Origin: Torreya grandis
Taxonomy: Eukaryota; Streptophyta; Pinopsida; Cupressales; Taxaceae
DNA: 64,000 nucleotides
Assembly (NCBI GenBank): GCA_037957365.1
Contig: JARHVA010000123.1
Coordinates: forward strand, 902,501-966,500
Reading direction: 5' to 3'
This document shows, in pieces, positions 52,025-62,866 of this stretch (the stretch's first letter is position 1; each line of letters begins with the position of its first letter). The notes beneath the pieces are model-generated. The model made no database searches. It was not told the DNA's origin and worked only from the letters and a program-made list of their open reading frames with translations. Both the position numbers and the translations under genes were made by a program.

Positions 52025-54360
52025 AAAAATAACACTCAAGGGTAGGATAACACCATCCATCTCTCTTTTTTTAGAGATGATGTTCACAAACAAAAGAGAA
52101 AATCTTGGTGAAAACACTGAAGGCACTTCTCTTCTTTTATAAGTGTTCTTACAAGGAACAGCAGGAGTTCTTTCAGGTAGTGACAAGTAACTGGTAACCA
52201 AAGGGCATAGTAACCAGCAGACTGAGATGTAGCACAAAGTCTCCACCTCGACTACCCAAGAGTGAAATATGAAGGATAATGAGGGCACAAAGTCATCCCA
52301 AGATCCTTTACATAGGAACATAATATTAAGGATAATGAGGGCACAAATTCATCCCAAGATCCTTTACACAAGAATAAAAAGAAAACACACTAAAAGCAAT
52401 TGTGGGGGCACAGAGTCTCTCCACAGTTGGCTTCAGGACACCTTCCTGATTACTTCCACTAGTTCTGCTTGTTAGATTAAATAAATAAGAATGCATCTAG
52501 AAGATAGACATAATAACAATCTCCTATAATGGCACAAGCTATAATAGCATAAATTCTGTAAGTAACTTGCTTTCTCATTCAGATAAAATAATATGAACAA
52601 TAATCTGAGCTCAAAGTCTCAATATTCACCTTTTAATTTGGGCAAAGTTTTGCTTTTGTGATTAAAAACATCTCTTTTGTATCAAAATAGAGATTACATT
52701 ATATAGCAACCAAGAAAGGTCTGGTGATTTGTTCCATGGAACGGCCCATGCTGCATTCAATGCCTTGAATTCATTTTTATTTTTTTCAAGGAGGGCCATG
52801 CTAGTTTAGGGCGGCTACCTTAACTATGGCATGTTAATTCATCTAATATGTCTCTTCCTTATTATGGACTATCTGGTCCTTTTCCTGGTGTCTACACAAT
52901 TATACTTTTGCCTTTACTTCATGGAATAAAAATAGGCTGCATCCTTTATTTGGCGTGCTCAGAAGTCTACTTGATCCACTATTTCACCTGCTGGAAATAA
53001 CTCCCCTATAGATATTTCTGATCTTTAATATTGTTTTCTCTTCCTTTTAGTAATTAGGGCTCTCAGGCTCTCTTTTTAGCTAGTTTCTTATTTTAATTTT
53101 TAAATTTTTCACCATATTTGAATATTAATGGATATTCTATCACCTTAAATTTGACGTCCACGAGGACGTCACTGGTGACCTGAACCATGTTGAACCTTTG
53201 ATCTTTGAAGGCTCCTTTTCATCTAAGTCTTTCAAAGCTTCTTTCTATGCCTTTATCAAGCCTTTGGAACACTCCAAAGGGAAGGGGTCCCTTCGGGCTT
53301 CATAAACGGTCCTTTTTTGAGTGTCAAGTGCCTCCCACAAGGGTACCTACCCTTCAGGCTCAACCGGGTGGCCTTCAGACTTCTGTTTCTTTGGTGGAAT
53401 TTTATCCTTTATTTCCTTTGCTTTGGTCACTTTGAAAGGGAAATGGGGATAGGTGGCACTTTTCATTGATCTCAATAGGTGACACGTGGTGGCTTCTGCC
53501 CTAAACAGGTGAGGACACTTGGCAGCTTCCACATGACTGAGAGAAAAGCTTATTGAAATAAGCTTCAAAACTTATTACAACCTGGAAGTGCGGATGCCAA
53601 CACTTGTCATGCTTCACTGAGCTATAATGGGATGAGTGGCATGTTCCACTACTTTGAAACTTATTAGAAACTGTGTCCCAAAAAATGACACTCAGTAGCT
53701 TCTGCTTGACTTTAGCAAACCACCTGGGGCCCACCACAATCCTTACTCGATAATGAAGCAAAAGGGAGAAACTATGGATGTCGACATTTGGCACTTTCCA
53801 CCAGACTCTGAGAGAGACTTATTAAAAGAAGCTTTGAAACTTATTAGAAACTCAAAATGTAGACACTGACACTTGTTGCACTTCACTGAGTTACAATGGG
53901 ACACATGGCATGGTCTACTTAGTTTAGTCAATCACACATATGATGACATGTGGCACATTTAACTCTCTTTTTAGAAACAAACTATAATGTGCCCCAACAG
54001 ATGACATTTGGTAGCTTTTGCTTGACTTTGAGATTTAGATGAAACCTTAGGAAAAATGAAAAACCCATGCATTGAACCTTGAAACTGTCGAATGTGTTAA
54101 ACCATTGAACCAATCCAAAAATTGCCAAAGTGCTAGAAACTTGCTCCTTGGAGAGAATTTACCTGTTAAAGTCATCGAACCCATTGAACCAACTAATTTT
54201 GAGTCTATAGAGTCAGTAGTTTCAAGCCTACAAAGCTTGAATAATGGAGAATTTGAATGCACAGAACAATTTTTGAAAAGGAAAGAGAGGATTTTGGTCT
54301 GTAGGACCAAAATGGTTCAAATGTTGTCCCAAAATTGAGTGACATTTTTTGGGGACAACA
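51832..54360 (-). repeat. 3' LTR of element G
   Basis: Plus-strand ends TGTTAGGTGA and ...GGGGACAACA. It keeps a ~226-bp segment (about 52,560-52,790) that the other LTR lacks, with a minus-strand TATA-like CTATATAA at 52,699-52,706. It also holds (AT)n at 51,992-52,021 and a paired TGACGTC/GACGTCA motif at 53,152-53,171. Confidence 0.93.
53152..53171. promoter_or_regulatory. Paired ACGT-core (C-box) motif in the G LTR
   Basis: TGACGTC (53,152-53,158) and GACGTCA (53,165-53,171) form an exact inverted pair. ACGT-core sites of this type bind plant bZIP factors. In the other LTR both are C-to-T changed to TGATGTC and GATGTCA. The regulatory role is inferred. Confidence 0.45.
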
Positions 54361-54572
54361 ACTGGCTTTAGTTGGGGAATTTTCTTCAGTTGAAAACTTG
54401 AAATAGCTTAGGGGATTAGAAATTAGAATCTCTAGTGCCTTTGAAGTATGCCATTGGGATATGGAGTCATGCCACCCAATAAGAAAGGTTCCAAAAAATG
54501 AAAATGAACAACACACAGTAGAAAAAAAGGCTATACAAATATACATATGTATAGGTGAACTTATCTGATACT

Positions 54573-55670
54573 TCAAGAATTGAAGTGCTTTAGATGTTGC
54601 CCATTATGAGGCAGAGAAAAGATCATGTCATCTTGATATTTCAATAGGAAGCTATTCTCACCATTGAGCTGGTGGATAATAAATGGGCCTCTCCAAAGAG
54701 AATCAAACTTCCCATGCATCCCCTTTGGTTCTCTTCTCTTGTCCCACAATAGGACTTGATCTCCAATCTGGAAATCACAGTTCTTTGCTTTTTGGTCAAA
54801 GAGCTTCTTCACCAGACTTTGATGGGTATCAATTCAGTCCACCACTATAGTTCTCTGCTCATCTAGCTTAGTCAGGCACATGATCCTCTTATCAAAGGTG
54901 TTTTTATAAGTTTGATCCTTAATTGCCTTAGCCAATTTCAATGCTGGCAATTTCAGGGTGATTGGTATCTTAACATTGAGCCCATAAAGAAGTTGGAAAG
55001 GAGACATACCAGTTGTTATTTTTGGTGTAATTCTATTTGTTCATAGAGCATTAACTAATGCTTTATGCCATGTCCTTTGGTTGTCATCTACTAGCTTCCT
55101 AATGATGGTCATCAAGTTTTTGTTACTTGATTTAGCTTGTCCATTCCCTTGTGGAAAGTAATCAAAAGAGTGAGAGAGAGTGATCCCATAGTAAAAATAG
55201 AACTGAGTAATCTCTTGGAAAGTGAAACAAGTTGTGTTGTCCATGACAATTTTGACTGGGACCCCAAACCTAGAAATGATGTTCTCCTTGAGGAAATTGC
55301 ACACTACTTTTGAAGTAGCATGTTTGGTTGGGATAGCCTCCACCCACTTAGTGAATTAATATGTGGCTGTAAGGACATAGTCATGTCTAGCACTTTAAGA
55401 TGGGTTTACAACACCAATGAAATCGATGCCCCATTACTAAAATGGCTCTTATATTACTACTAGCTTGAGAGGCAAGGTAGCCAACTTGGGTCTTCCAATA
55501 AACTGCTAGCATAGTTCACATTTCCTAACCCATTTATATGCATCCTAAAAAAGAGTTGGCCAGTAATACCTAGCTCACAGGATCTTATGGGTAGTCACAG
55601 GAGCAAAAAAATGTCCTCCACAGGCTAGATTGTGGAAGGATTTCAAAAGTTGGCTTTTTTTCTCCTTGTC
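54573..55670 (-). pseudogene. Integrase of element G (decayed)
   Basis: Zinc region FHNLACGGHFFAPVTTHKIL and RKCELC (HHCC) near 55.65-55.5 kb, then WGIDFIGVV (first Asp, about 55,424) and VKIVMDNTTCF (second Asp). The third motif reads YFPQGNGQAKSSNKNL, so the catalytic Glu is Lys (AAA at 55,131-55,133; family GAA/GAG). The C-terminal tail (54,812-54,573) reads QIGDQVLLWDKRR, GKFDSLWRGPFII, typical of plant Ty3/gypsy integrase ends, with no chromodomain. Stops near 55.5-55.35 kb and 55,041 mostly replace probable Gln codons. It would have inserted the cDNA into the genome. Confidence 0.92.
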
Positions 55671-55759
55671 CATGTAGCGAAGGAACACTTCATCAAGGCT
55701 CCTCTTATATAGGCCGTTGTCCCAAAGGATGAAATTGGCATCTTTCAACTTGATAGTCC

Positions 55760-56340
55760 TCCTTTATTTATAATATAGGTGAGTAGGACACTCACCATAA
55801 GTAAAGAAATGAGTAATACCTAAATACCACTCATTCATGGTGGAGACAAAGAGGACTATTGGCACATCTTTTTCTTCTGATTCTTCATGTTTTGTTCCTT
55901 CTGGCTTGTTATCAAAAATTAATTGGCATAAGCCTTTTCTCTGTACCAGCTTTGTTGGCTTGATGACCAAATCAAAATCCTAGATCTTTGCAACCCAATT
56001 GCCTCTTTTCATCCCAAAATCCTGCTGAGTTAGTATGGATTTGATCGTGGTGTCAGGAACTAAGGCAATAGTGTGTGAATTCAAGATGTAGAACTTGAAA
56101 TGCTTTACTACCTTCACCACTGTATAAGCATGCTTTTCCATGTTCGAGTACTTCAGCTCATGAGTTTTGAGAGGACATATCATGAAAAAAATAGGAGATT
56201 CCATACCTTGTTTATTTTGTTGAACCAAAATTGTTGAAAGCGTGTGTTCTGAAGCATAACTATATATGGTGAACTCTTTGTTATAGTCTGGATAAACCAA
56301 AATTGGGGCATGGGAAATGGCAATCTTGATATCCTCAAAT
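55760..56340 (-). pseudogene. Native RNase H of element G (decayed)
   Basis: Frames at 56,300-55,980 and 55,970-55,764 read FTIYSYASEHTLSTILVQQN, LKTHELKYSNMEKHAYTVVK and LVPDTTIKSILTQQ. Then, after a TAG at an expected Gln, come DFDLVIKPTKLVQRKGLCQL. The order matches the RNase H following RT in Ty3/gypsy elements. Catalytic Asp/Glu positions are partly changed (for example YSYAS for VDAS). Confidence 0.88.
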
Positions 56341-56439
56341 GCTAACCTACCTTCTTTAGTCTAGCTAAAGGTGGCCTTTCCCTTCATCATGTTTACAATA
56401 TGTCTAGTCTTCTCAGCAAACTCAGGGATGAACCTCCGT

Positions 56440-57290
56440 AAGAAATTCACCTTTCTAAAGAAAGAGTGAATAGAAGTCTTACTTGTGGGAAGGTAAGCTC
56501 TTGGATAGACTTGACTCTGTCTGAGTCAATATTTATGCCTCCTTTGGACACAATGTGTCCAAGAAGTTTCCCCTCTATTACTCTAAAAATTGACTTCTTG
56601 GGGTTTAAGGAAATGCCATTTTGGCGGCAACATTCCAACACTTGTTGCAAGTGGTATATATGATCTAGGTGATGCTTAGAAAAGATGGTCAAGTCATCAA
56701 GATAAACTACAATGAACTTACCCATTTTAACCTTGAAAGCAAGGTCCATTGCTCTCTAAAAGGTAGCACTAGCATTTATTAAGCCAAAAGGCATCCTTCT
56801 ATATGCAAATGTGCCCCAAGGTGTGGTGAAGGCAGTCTTATGATGGTCTGCCTCGCCAACTTCAACCTGATTATATCCTGAGAAGCCATCTAGCATTGAT
56901 AATATCTCTGAACTAGTCACTGTCTAAAGCACTTGGTCCATGATTAGCAGAGGGTAGTTATCCTTCAAGGATGACTAATTTAAATTCCTAAAATCCACAT
57001 AAAGGCAAATTTCACCATTCTTCTTCCTTATAGGCACTATATTGGAAATCCATGTCGAATGATGGATTGATAAGATTATCTTGGCATTTAGCATTTTTTG
57101 TATCTCAGACAAAATGGTACTTGATATTTTCAGATTATACTGCCTGGACTTTTGCCTGTAAGGTGCTAAATCAGCCTTGAGAGGAATGTCATGTCAAATT
57201 TCATTAGGTCAAAGTGACTTTAGGTCATCATAAGAGTAAGCTAAGATGTCCATGTACTAGTTGAGCAAAGTAGTGAACTTGAACCTCTCC
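56440..57290 (-). pseudogene. Reverse transcriptase of element G (decayed)
   Basis: The minus strand reads ILAYSYDDLKSL, IPLKADLAPYRQKSRQYN, IVPIRKKNGEICLYVDFRNL, LKDNYPLLIMDQVL, MLDGFSGYNQVEV, HHKTAFTTPWGTFAYRRMPF and VVYLDDLTIFSKHHLDH. All RT motifs are present, and catalytic YLDD (56,693-56,704) is intact. The second half is open at 56,749-56,447. In-frame stops at RNLN*, QVL*, ATF*, LLN* and L*PNEI* stand where Gln or Arg is expected. Confidence 0.93.
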
Positions 57291-57388
57291 TCAAGAGTAC
57301 AACATTTCCCAATGTTCACCATCTTGGGATCTTCTTTGCTTCCCAGATTTACTTGATCAAACTCCTGGGAGGAGCTTGAATCAATTTG

Positions 57389-57610
57389 CTATTGTTTGAT
57401 GAACCTATCATGTTTATCAAATAATTTCTCAAGGGAAACTAGGCCTTTGGGAATCTTATTCCCTTTAATTTGTAGGAACTCTTCATCCGTGCTTGAACTT
57501 GATTCAAGGGCCAGTTTAAGATTTTGAGGCTCACTGCTTTCAAAATGTAGCCATTCAAAGCTGTCCTTTTGCTCTAAAAAGGCAATGATTTGGCTATCAT
57601 TGTTAAACAC
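57389..57610 (-). pseudogene. Linker between RNase H-like domain and RT of element G
   Basis: Open 73-residue stretch rich in Glu, Ser and Lys (SFEWLHFESSEPQNLKLAL, SLEKLFDKHDRFIKQ). No catalytic motif recognised; it joins the upstream RNase H-like domain to the RT. Confidence 0.6.
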
Positions 57611-57639
57611 CTACCAATGACTGGCATTATCAAGCACAC

Positions 57640-58085
57640 TTGGCTAAAAGACTAGCTCAATAGTGTACCTATCTCCTTTAAAGTCTAGGTGGGGGACCAA
57701 GAGAGTAGCTAAAACAATCAGTGCATTAGCCTGGTCATTGAATTCTCTAAGAATAGCAGAGATGTTGAAAGCATCAAAGCTTTCAATCTGATCCTAGATT
57801 AGATTAGGGTAGTGGCACACTCTCTCATTCTTAGTTTGATATAGGTTTCTCACTTGATAAACCACTAGTTCAACATCTCCTTTGGCCTGAAGGAGTTTGA
57901 TGCCTTTGTCTCGAGTAGCCTTCAATCCAAGTAGCAAGGATTCATATTCATCTGTGTTATTGGTATTACTTAACTATAATTGTTAAGATGAAATAAAAAT
58001 ATCTCCTTGAGGATATATCAGCACAATTTCAGCACCTAAATTGGTAGAGGATTAGCTGCCATTGAATTCAAGAACCCATACCTCA
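57640..58085 (-). pseudogene. RNase H-like domain located upstream of RT in element G
   Basis: The minus strand reads VWVLEFNGS (then stop), STNLGAEIVLIYPQGDIF, NTNNTDEYESLLLGLKATRD, KLLQAKGDVELVVYQVRNLY and NISAILREFNDQANAL. This matches the archaeal/plant-type RNase H fold: WxLYFDGS...GAGIVL..P.G, TNNxAEYEALLxGL, GDSxLVVxQV, V.R..N..ADALA. Glu and the central Asp remain. The first Asp is Asn (FNGS) and the last is Asn (ANAL); four or more stops break it. In Tat elements the extra RNase H usually follows the native one; here it lies between protease and RT. The domain call is firm; novelty of position is untested. Confidence 0.85.
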
Positions 58086-58092
58086 TTAGACA

Positions 58093-58788
58093 CTACTTTT
58101 CTTTGGATTCTTCTTCATTCAAAGGTGGAGATCCTTCCACATTAGTATTGCACTCCACCAATTCTCCTATTGTTCTAGCTGAATGCATTTCTAAGTTGTC
58201 CTCTATAGGAGCTTCATCAGATACCTCATAAACTTCATCTATGGATAGAAAGTAGTTACTCATGCCTGAAGACTCAAATAGAATTTGAGCTTCAGGTGCT
58301 GAGGTCTGGGTAACCACATATTTTGCTTCCTTCTTAGGGAGCAGCCTCTTCATAACACTTTTGACTAGAATCCTTGCCTCGAATAAGTCCATGCTCAATT
58401 CACCACCAACATCTCTACAGAAATTCCACCCAAGAAGGATGCCATATGATGTTGGGACATCGGCCACCAAGACAATTATCTTGCTTCTTTTGTCTGGGAA
58501 TGCTGCAAATGCAAATCGGGCATCCTTAATTTGTCCCAATAGAGGTACATACTTGTTTTTCATGGAGAAGCATCTACTAAACATCTTAGTTAGTGTGAGG
58601 CCAAGGGATTCAACCACTTTGATAGGCATGACATTGTTTGAATCTCTAGAATCAATGATGTAATTGTTCAGATGATGTCCATTTATCATCAATGAGACAT
58701 AGAAAGGTTCAGTCCTACCAAGAGCAGTAAGAGGAGTGATGACAAGGTTGTTCTTGGTGAGTGCATTCTTGGGAGAATCATGAGTCAC
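58093..58788 (-). pseudogene. Aspartic protease of element G (231-aa open stretch)
   Basis: The longest open frame in the element. It reads TEPFYVSLMINGHHLNNYII, DSRDSNNVMPIKVVESLGL, PLLGQIKDARFAFAAFPDK and VADVPTSYGILLGWNFCRDV, GGELSMDL. This is the plant Ty3/gypsy protease pattern hxxxINGxxLNNxIhDSGAS.NVMPLKVM..LGL. The active site DSGAS is DSRDS, so it is inactive. An acidic tail (SDEAPIEDNLEMHS) leads to the RNase H-like domain. The protease would have cut the polyprotein. The plus-strand frame at 58,361 is a shadow. Confidence 0.9.
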
Positions 58789-59168
58789 CTTGGGAATTTC
58801 TTGTTCTATAGGGACGGCTTAGTTTTTAACACATTAAACTAGTTTGTCTAATTACTCAGGGTTAGACTGTAGAAATTCAAATTCAGACATTTGAATTTTT
58901 GGTTTTCTTTATATGGTCAATGATATCAAATGTTGGAAATGAATTAGGCATAGAAGATGGGAGTTCATCCTTTTGATTTTTGGGAGGGGGAGAACTGGAT
59001 TGTGAATTTGACGTAGAAGGCGTAGGGTGTTTGGTGTACTTACCTTTCTAGTAGTCACCAGGTCTTTTGGCTAGAAGGGCAGAGTGGTTTCATGCTTAGA
59101 AATTGATATTTCTAGTTGAGGTTGCTCCTCTATCTTCTCTTTATCAGCTTGTTGAGCCGATTGATTCT

Positions 59169-60384
59169 TGGACTGGGTGAATATAGCATATTATCCCTCA
59201 GCTACATTACCTTCACTTCTAGGTTCATCCTAATAATTCAAGAAACCAATATTGGAGTCACTAGCTAATTTTTCTTCTTCCTCAGTGAAGATATTAGTGT
59301 CATCTTCAAGACTCAACTCAAGATGGAATGAGAAATCTGATTCAGCTTCAAGATATCCAACTGTTGAGTTAGTTGGAGGTGCTTTAATGGCAAGGTTATT
59401 CCTCTGAGGGAGAGGAAGATGATTGGTTTGCCCTTGGTTCCTGGCAGCATTGCCTTGGTAGGACTCATTAGGGAATGTCCTCTTTGGTACATCTTTGTAT
59501 GAAAGAGCAGATGACATCCCTTGTACCATTTGTTTTTTGAGGGCCAACAATTCATTTGCTAGCTTCTACACCATTATATCAGTGGTGACTAAAGGGGAGT
59601 ATTCAAAGGAAGAAGAAGATCTACCTCTGTTTGGATCTCTCTTTATCTTTCCTACGAAGATAAGGTCATCTTCAACTTCAGTAGCCAAGTCTTGAGCAAC
59701 CTTGAGGTCTATGTGGCTAGCACGTCTTAGCATAAAACTCACTTCAGAGAGCTGTGAGTTGATGAAGAAGCATTTGAGGTTTTCAGGTGTCAACTGAGCA
59801 ATAACAAGAATTTAGTTCCTTAGCTTATCAAACTTTGCTATGAAATCCCTCATAGGTTCATGAGGTTCCTTCTTTATCTATGTGAGTTGGGCCAGCAAGG
59901 CATGTGCATCTTCTACAGGCTTGAACCTGGCTTCAAATTTTGCTTTGAGTGTGTCCTAATCAGTTATTGATCTAGCTTGCAAATGGTAGAAGCAGTCTGC
60001 AGCAGCACCTTATAGTGTTTCCATGAAAATCCTAACTACCACATCCTCTAATTCCACTATTATTATGCCACAAGCTATGCTAAATGCTGCAATATGTTCA
60101 TCAATATGAACTCTCCCATCACTTAAAAATTTGGGGAAATTATTTTTTGAGCTGTGTGGGAGTTCATGTAGAGGTGGAGTGAGGTTGAGTGGGCCAAAAG
60201 AGTTACCCCAGGGGCCTTGAGCCATGATTTGATTATGTAAAAGTGGGATAACAAATTTGGGTGGAGTATGTATAGGTACAGCTCTGCTAACAGCAGAAAA
60301 AGAAGCTCTACCTTGTGTTGGTGACCTGGTACAGGTAGGAGGAAGACTCCTAGTTCGTTGAAGGTGAGGTTGTGGAGGAAACAA
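59169..60384 (-). pseudogene. gag of element G (decayed)
   Basis: Frames at 60,384-60,010, 59,793-59,566 and 59,550-59,230 are one broken polyprotein. It reads NFPKFLSDGRVHIDEHIAAF, VVRIFMETL, AKFEARFKPVEDAHALLAQL, EPMRDFIAKFDKLRN, LSEVSFMLRRASHIDLKVA, matching the retrotransposon gag core (F.G....D.HI..F...C....v..ed...R.F...L....F...F.....M..F...F). Stops at T*IKKEP, RN*IL, MV*KL and NY*DEP interrupt it, mostly at likely Gln codons. It lies first after the 5' LTR. Confidence 0.85.
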
Positions 60385-60539
60385 ATCAAAATTACTCTGC
60401 TACACCAACTAAAAAATAGGGTCAATGACACCTTGAGCTCTCTAGTTTCTAGTATAATGTGGACTTACCAGATTGCAGAACAAAATTGGAAAAGAGCAGG
60501 ATCTACTTCAGCTTGAAGCTTGAGACTTCAAACTATGCA

Positions 60540-60567
60540 CTCTTTCCCTAGCAAAGTCACCAAAAAC
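60540..60567 (-). other. Primer site region of element G
   Basis: Directly inside the 5' LTR the minus strand reads GTTTTTGGTGACTTTGCTAG. It resembles the TTTTTGGCGACTCTGCTGGG seen after the LTR in many plant Ty3/gypsy elements, with C-to-T type changes. Confidence 0.6.
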
Positions 60568-62861
60568 TGTTGGGTGAATATTTTTTCACCAGCTAACTGA
60601 TGATAAAAATAGGTCTCTTCAACCACAACATAGGGAGATTGGTCATCCCATATGTGCAAGTTTACCACATCAAAAGGGGACAAATATCTCCTCTCATCAA
60701 GGGGAGGTTCCCTTATAACTATGTAGAGCTATATATTATATATATGCAGAAAATAACACTCATGTGTAGGATAACACCATCCATCTCTCTTTTTTTAGAG
60801 ATGATTTTCAAAAACAAAAGAGAAAATCTTGTTGAAAACACTGAAGTCACTTCTCTTCTTTAAAAAGTGTTCTTGCAGGGAATAGTAGGAGTTCTTTCAG
60901 ATAGTGACAAGTAACTGGTAACCAAAGGGTGTATTAAACAATAGACTAAGATGTAGCACAAAGTCTCCACCTCGACTGCCCAAGAGTGAAATATGAAGGA
61001 TAATGAGGGCACAAAGTCATCCGAAGATCCTTTACATTGGAATAGAATATGAAGGATAATGAGGGCACAAAGTTGTCCCAAGATCCTCTACAAAGGAATA
61101 GAAAGAAAACACACTAAAGGCAATTGTGGGGGCACAAAGTCTCTCCATAGTTGGCTTTAGGACACCTTCCTGGTTACTTCCACTAGTTCTAATTGTTATA
61201 TTAAATAAATAAGAATGCATCTAGAAGACAGACATAAGAACAATCTCCTATAATGGCACAAGCTATAATAGCACAAAGTTTTGTCAAAGAGGGCCATGCT
61301 AGAACAGGGCAGCTGCCTTAACTATGGCATGCTAATTCATCTAATATGTCTCTTCATTATTATGTACTATCTGGTCCTTTTCCTAGTGTCTGTATAGCTA
61401 TCCCTTTGCCTTTACTTAATGGAAGAAAAATAGGCCACGTCCTTGATTTGGTGTGTTCAAAAGTCTACTTGATCCACTATTTCACCTACTAGAAATAACT
61501 CTCTTGTAGATATTTCTAATCTTTCATATTGTTTTCTCTTCCTTGCAGCAATTAGGGCTTTTAGGCTCTCTTTTTAGCCATTTTCTTGTTTTAATTTTCA
61601 AATTCTGTGCCATATTTAAATATTAACAGATATTCCATCACCTTAAATTTGATGTCTGCGGGGATGTCACTGGTGGCTTGAACCATGTTGAACCTTTGAT
61701 CTTTGAAGGCTCCTTTTCATCTAAGTCTTTCAAAGCTTCTTTCTATGTCTTTATCAATCCTTTGGAACATTCCAAAGGGAAGGGGTCCCTTTGGGCTTCA
61801 TAAACAGTCCTTTTTTGAGTGTCAAGTGCCTCCCACAAGGGTACCTACCCTTCAGTATCAACCGAGTGGCCTTCAGACTTTTATTTCTTCAGTGGACTTT
61901 TATCCTTTTTTTCCTTCACTTTGGTCACTTTGAAATGGGAATGGGGACAAGTTGTGCTTTCTATTGATCTCAACAGGTGACAAATGGCAGCTTACACCCT
62001 AAATAGGTGAGGACACTTGCTAGCTTCTGTAGGATTGAGAAGAAAGCTTATTGAAATAAGCTTCAAAACTTATTAGAACCTAAAAGTGTGGATGCCGACA
62101 CTTGTCATGCTCCACTGAGATATAACAGGATGCATGGCACGTTCCACTACTTTGAAACTTATTAAAAATTGTGTCCTAGAAAATGACACTTGGCAGCTTC
62201 CGCTTGACTTTAGCAAACCACCTGGGGCCCACCATAGTCCTTACATGACAATGAAGCAAAAGGGAGAAACTGTGGATTTCAACATTTGGCACTTTCTGTC
62301 AGAATCTGAGAGAGTCTTATTGAAAGAAGCTTTGCAACTTATTAGAAACTCAAAATGTGGACACCGACACTTGTCGCACTCTACTGAGTTATAATGGGAC
62401 ACGTGGCACGGTCCGCTTAGTTTAGTCAATCACACGTACGATGACATGTGGCATGTTCTACTGCTCTTTTTAGAAACAAACTATAATGTGCCCCAATAGA
62501 TGATATTTGGTAACTTCTGCTCGACTTTGAGATTTAGGTGAAACCTTAGGAAAAATAAAAAACTTGCACGTTAAACCTTAGAATTGTCGAATGCGTTAAA
62601 CCACTAAACCAATCCATAAATTGCCAAAGTGCTAGAAACTTGCTCCTTGGAGAGAATTTACCTGTTAAATTCATCGAACCCATTGAACCAGCTAATTTCA
62701 AGCCTACAGAGTCAATAGTTTCAAGCCTGCAAAGCTTGAAGAATGGAGAATTTGAATGCACAAAACAATTTTTGAAAAGGGAAGAGAGGATTTTGGTCTA
62801 TAGGACCAAAATGGTTCAAATGTTGTCCCAAAAATGAGTGACATTTTTTTTGGAGACAACA
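60568..62861 (-). repeat. 5' LTR of element G
   Basis: Plus-strand ends TGTTGGGTGA and ...GGAGACAACA. Collinear with 51,832-54,360 except for a ~226-bp gap near 61,280, which removes the TATA-like segment kept in the other copy. Short frames conserved in both LTRs (for example 53,205 and 61,703) follow from LTR identity and are not taken as genes. Confidence 0.93.
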
Positions 62862-62866
62862 GATAT
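62862..62866. other. Target site duplication GATAT, right copy
   Basis: Matches 51,827-51,831. Reading resumes in element E on the far side. Confidence 0.9.

Larger units (their letters stand above)
51832..62861 (-). mobile_element. Element G: structurally complete Ty3/gypsy retrotransposon, minus strand
   Basis: An 11,030-bp element with 2,529- and 2,294-bp LTRs, TGTT...AACA termini and perfect 5-bp duplications GATAT. On the minus strand the order is 5' LTR, primer site, gag, protease, RNase H-like domain, RT, native RNase H, integrase, C-terminal tail, 3' LTR. No chromodomain was seen. One hand-aligned 205-bp LTR stretch shows about 13 differences (about 6%), the lowest in the window. Stops in every domain make it non-functional. 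Confidence 0.93.

Noticed and set aside
53205..53435. 76-residue plus-strand frame conserved at 61,703-61,933
   Set aside because: Lies in both LTRs of G, antisense to the element; conservation follows from LTR identity, and no protein motif is visible.
54072..54338. 88-residue frame at the LTR end, also partly at 62,640-62,837
   Set aside because: Same reason; the second copy is broken, so there is no sign of selection for coding.
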